From an uncultured Clostridia bacterium (GTDB lineage: Bacteria; Bacillota; Clostridia; Christensenellales; Maliibacteriaceae): a DNA stretch of 7,370 bases. This document shows positions 5,910-7,370 of this stretch, in pieces; the first letter of the stretch is position 1; each line of letters begins with the position of its first letter. Under the pieces are notes generated by a model, which saw nothing but the letters and a program-made list of their open reading frames with translations, was not told the DNA's origin and ran no database searches. The stretch covers positions 1 through 7,370 of the forward strand of contig CAKTSO010000095.1 of NCBI GenBank assembly GCA_934613185.1, written 5' to 3'. Position numbers and translations under genes: made by a program.

Positions 5910-6788
5910 TTGAATTTCCGAAGACTTTCCTATTTTGTTCAGGTCGTCGACTCGGGCAGCATTTCCGCCGCGGCGCGGCGGCTGAACATCGCGCAGCCGC
6001 CGCTTTCGTCGCAGATCAAGCAGTTGGAGGACGAGGTCGGCTGCCAGCTTCTCGTGCGCGAGGCGCGCGCCGTCCGCCCGACGGAGGCCGGGCTGCTTTT
6101 GTACGAGCGGGCGCAGGCCATTTTGCAGCAGTCGGAAGAAACGCTGCGCGCGCTGGAAGACTATCGAAACGGCGCGGCGGGGACGCTTCGCGTCGGCGTC
6201 GTCTCCTCCGTGGCAAGCGGCGGCTTCGTCCGCTGGGCGGCAGGCTTTCACGAACAGTATCCGAACGTCCGCTTCGCGATCACCGAGAGCAACACCTATT
6301 CCCTTCTGGACGCCGTGCGCCGCCGAAGGATCGAGCTTGCCGTCGTGCGCACGCCCTATCGCGCGGGCGACCTTGCAAGCGCCGCCGTCGCCGAGCAGCA
6401 GACGTTTGTCCTCGGCGCGGAAAAATTTCGCGCGTATTTTGATGGCGAAAACGCGTCGCCCGCGGCGCTTTGCCGCGTACCGCTGATCGTCTACCGCCGC
6501 TGGGAGGCAATCGTGCGCGAGGCACTCGACGTCGCGGGGCAGACGTCGAACATCGCCTTCTTGAGCGACGACGCGCGCACCTGCGCAGCGCTTGCCGAGG
6601 CCGGCGCGGGCTGCGCGCTCATCCCCGCCTCCGCGCTTCCCGATCCGCGGGAGGGCATGTTCGCGCTTCGCGCGGACTGCGAGGCGCTTTTTTCCCGCAT
6701 CGACGTCGTCTGGGACGAAAACGCCTATCGCAGCGCGAGCGCGCTTCGATTCGTCGAATGGATCCGTCAAAACGCGAAACTTGCGTAA
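5910..6788 (+). CDS. LysR-family transcriptional regulator
   Basis: Encodes 292 residues, a normal length for the family, when started at the second TTG. The N-terminus MNFRRLSYFVQVVDSGSIS leads into the winged helix-turn-helix, with AARRLNIAQPPLSSQIKQLE (about 21-40) carrying the recognition helix. A linker helix (about 61-90) follows, then a periplasmic-binding-protein-like effector domain from GTLRVGVV (about 91). LysR regulators are usually dimers or tetramers that bind upstream of a divergent target and respond to a small molecule. The gene is divergent from the ABC exporter operon and shares its promoter region, so the exporter is the likely target; the inducer is unknown. Rare TTG initiation would keep expression low, as is common for regulators. 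No intrinsic terminator is evident after the stop; the frame stays open for a further 168 bases. Confidence 0.92.
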   Translation: MNFRRLSYFVQVVDSGSISAAARRLNIAQPPLSSQIKQLEDEVGCQLLVREARAVRPTEAGLLLYERAQAILQQSEETLRALEDYRNGAAGTLRVGVVSSVASGGFVRWAAGFHEQYPNVRFAITESNTYSLLDAVRRRRIELAVVRTPYRAGDLASAAVAEQQTFVLGAEKFRAYFDGENASPAALCRVPLIVYRRWEAIVREALDVAGQTSNIAFLSDDARTCAALAEAGAGCALIPASALPDPREGMFALRADCEALFSRIDVVWDENAYRSASALRFVEWIRQNAKLA

Positions 6789-6956
6789 GCCCGTATAAAA
6801 TGTTTGTATTTCACGAAAGTACAGTTTACAAAAGACGATGCCCTTATCAATCCGGCGAAGTTTTACGGCGTGACCGCCGGCTGTCTTGCGGGATTGACAG
6901 AAAAAAATCATGCAAACGTCGATCTTGCAGCCCCGCGCTTGCGTGACAATAAATAA
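6789..6956 (+). pseudogene. Unrecognised reading-frame remnant after the LysR gene
   Basis: Directly after the LysR stop codon the same frame stays open to TAA at 6954-6956. From about 6819 the translation reads like real protein, for example NPAKFYGVTAGCLAGL and a tail ending APRLRDNK, with codon choice like the GC-rich genes nearby. There is no SD or convincing start codon ahead of it. An ATG at 6800 is in another frame. I do not recognise the family. The simplest reading is the 3' end of a decayed or truncated gene, but a chance open frame is possible. A small hairpin (GGCG/CGCC, 6867-6878) inside it has no T-run. Confidence 0.35.
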
Positions 6957-6987
6957 GCCGATTCCCTGTTGACAAAGGAGCGATTGT

Positions 6988-7311
6988 ATGAAAAAGAAGT
7001 TGATGACAGGTATTTGTATTTTCCTGGCAATCATTATTTTAGGCAGTTTCTTATATGTCGGCATTGGCAAAAACACCATTGAAAACAAAATGCGGGATTA
7101 CCTGAAACAAAACAATTACAGCGAAACAGACATACAGAGCATTGAGGTAAAACACTCATTTGTCAATATCCTGCTTTCCTACAACGAGTGGACGATTGAT
7201 GTGGTCTATGAAGATGAGCCGACTTCGGTTTACAGCTACACATTGAAAGACGGCACCATTGTTGAAAGCGGAGTATCCGGTACCACCGACAAAGAAAATT
7301 TGAAGCATTGA
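6988..7311 (+). CDS. DUF3139-type small single-pass membrane protein
   Basis: Encodes 107 residues. The N-terminus has a short lysine stretch and one hydrophobic segment (about 6-26), giving an N-in membrane anchor or uncleaved signal. The rest is a small outside domain with DYLKQNNYSETDIQSIEVKH, the core motif YNEWTIDVVYEDEP (about 65-78) and YTLKDGTIVESGVSG. This pattern matches DUF3139 proteins of Firmicutes, whose function is unknown. The ATG has AAAGGAG seven bases upstream. The gene is AT-rich and uses A/T-ending codons, unlike the GC-rich genes before it, which suggests acquisition from a lower-GC relative. No good promoter is seen; a TTGACA at 6894-6899 lacks a partner -10. Its last codons overlap a polyphosphate kinase-like frame that continues to the window edge. 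Confidence 0.85.
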   Translation: MKKKLMTGICIFLAIIILGSFLYVGIGKNTIENKMRDYLKQNNYSETDIQSIEVKHSFVNILLSYNEWTIDVVYEDEPTSVYSYTLKDGTIVESGVSGTTDKENLKH

Positions 7312-7370
7312 TTGATCGAGAAATTAAGCATGCTAAAGCAGGGAAAAAGGCACATATCATTGCTAAAATG
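7266..7370 (+). pseudogene. ppk: Internal fragment of a polyphosphate kinase (PPK1) frame, 5' part missing
   Basis: In a frame different from the DUF3139 gene, the bases up to the window edge encode FEALIDREIKHAKAGKKAHI followed by IAKM. This matches the start of the PPK1 C-terminal half, where E. coli Ppk has LLYEMVDREIANAQQG followed by a KLNNLVDK stretch. PPK1 (about 700 residues) makes polyphosphate from ATP, and this motif lies past the middle of the protein, so several hundred N-terminal codons should precede it. They do not: the frame is open only from 7266 (stop codon at 7263-7265). Recognisable similarity starts near 7296, inside the last codons of the DUF3139 gene. No start codon or SD is positioned for an intact gene. 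The AT-rich composition matches the DUF3139 gene. It is probably a 5'-truncated relic or a recombination junction; the 3' extent is unseen. Confidence 0.65.

Noticed and set aside
6867..6878. Small hairpin GGCG/CGCC as a terminator for the LysR gene
   Set aside because: Only four base pairs and no following T-run.
5892..7088. Minus-strand open frame of 398 codons spanning the LysR gene and beyond
   Set aside because: It is antisense to a clear LysR-family gene and to the SD and start of the DUF3139 gene, and lacks any domain pattern.
1..7370. CRISPR array, tRNA, rRNA or complete insertion sequence
   Set aside because: No regularly spaced repeats, no tRNA cloverleaf or rRNA-like stretch, and no transposase frame or terminal inverted repeats were found on reading both strands.

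Overview
The window looks like chromosomal DNA of a GC-rich member of the Clostridia (Bacillota). This is inferred from strong AGGAGG-type ribosome binding sites, start codons that include GTG and TTG, a stand-alone CarD-like regulator, a BmrCD/LmrCD-type heterodimeric ABC exporter and a DUF3139-type small membrane protein. The genus cannot be named from the sequence alone. The central block (about 320-6950) is GC-rich. The two ends (about 1-318 and 6957-7370) are visibly AT-rich and carry genes of a different character.

Layout from the left. (1) The 5' part of a small Cro/C1-type HTH regulator on the minus strand, cut by the window edge, with a good promoter covered by a perfect inverted repeat. 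(2) A CarD-family transcription regulator on the minus strand, with a GTG start. (3) A divergent cation diffusion facilitator (CDF) metal exporter on the plus strand. It has an N-D/D-D metal site of the kind associated with manganese exporters and what appears to be a second C-terminal domain. (4) A strong bidirectional terminator. (5) A two-gene minus-strand operon, with a 4-base ATGA overlap, encoding both halves of a heterodimeric ABC exporter. The upstream half has a degenerate ATP site and the downstream half a consensus catalytic site. (6) A divergent LysR-family regulator on the plus strand, with a TTG start. (7) About 200 bases holding an unrecognised reading-frame remnant. (8) A DUF3139-type single-pass membrane protein. 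(9) At the right edge, an internal piece of a polyphosphate kinase reading frame that lacks its 5' part.

How the genes may work together: the LysR gene and the ABC operon share a 171-base divergent control region. In it, one palindromic hexamer (TTGCAA) sits at optimal 17-base spacing from a -10 box on each side, and an inverted repeat overlaps the LysR-side promoter. This makes the LysR protein the likely local regulator of the exporter and of itself. The CDF gene and the CarD gene are divergent neighbours, but nothing in the sequence ties their functions together. I see no tRNA, rRNA, CRISPR array or complete insertion sequence. I do not see a clear case for a wholly new system. The most unusual points are the shared -35 promoter pair with its structured leader, the CDF with tandem C-terminal domains, and the broken ppk junction at the right end.
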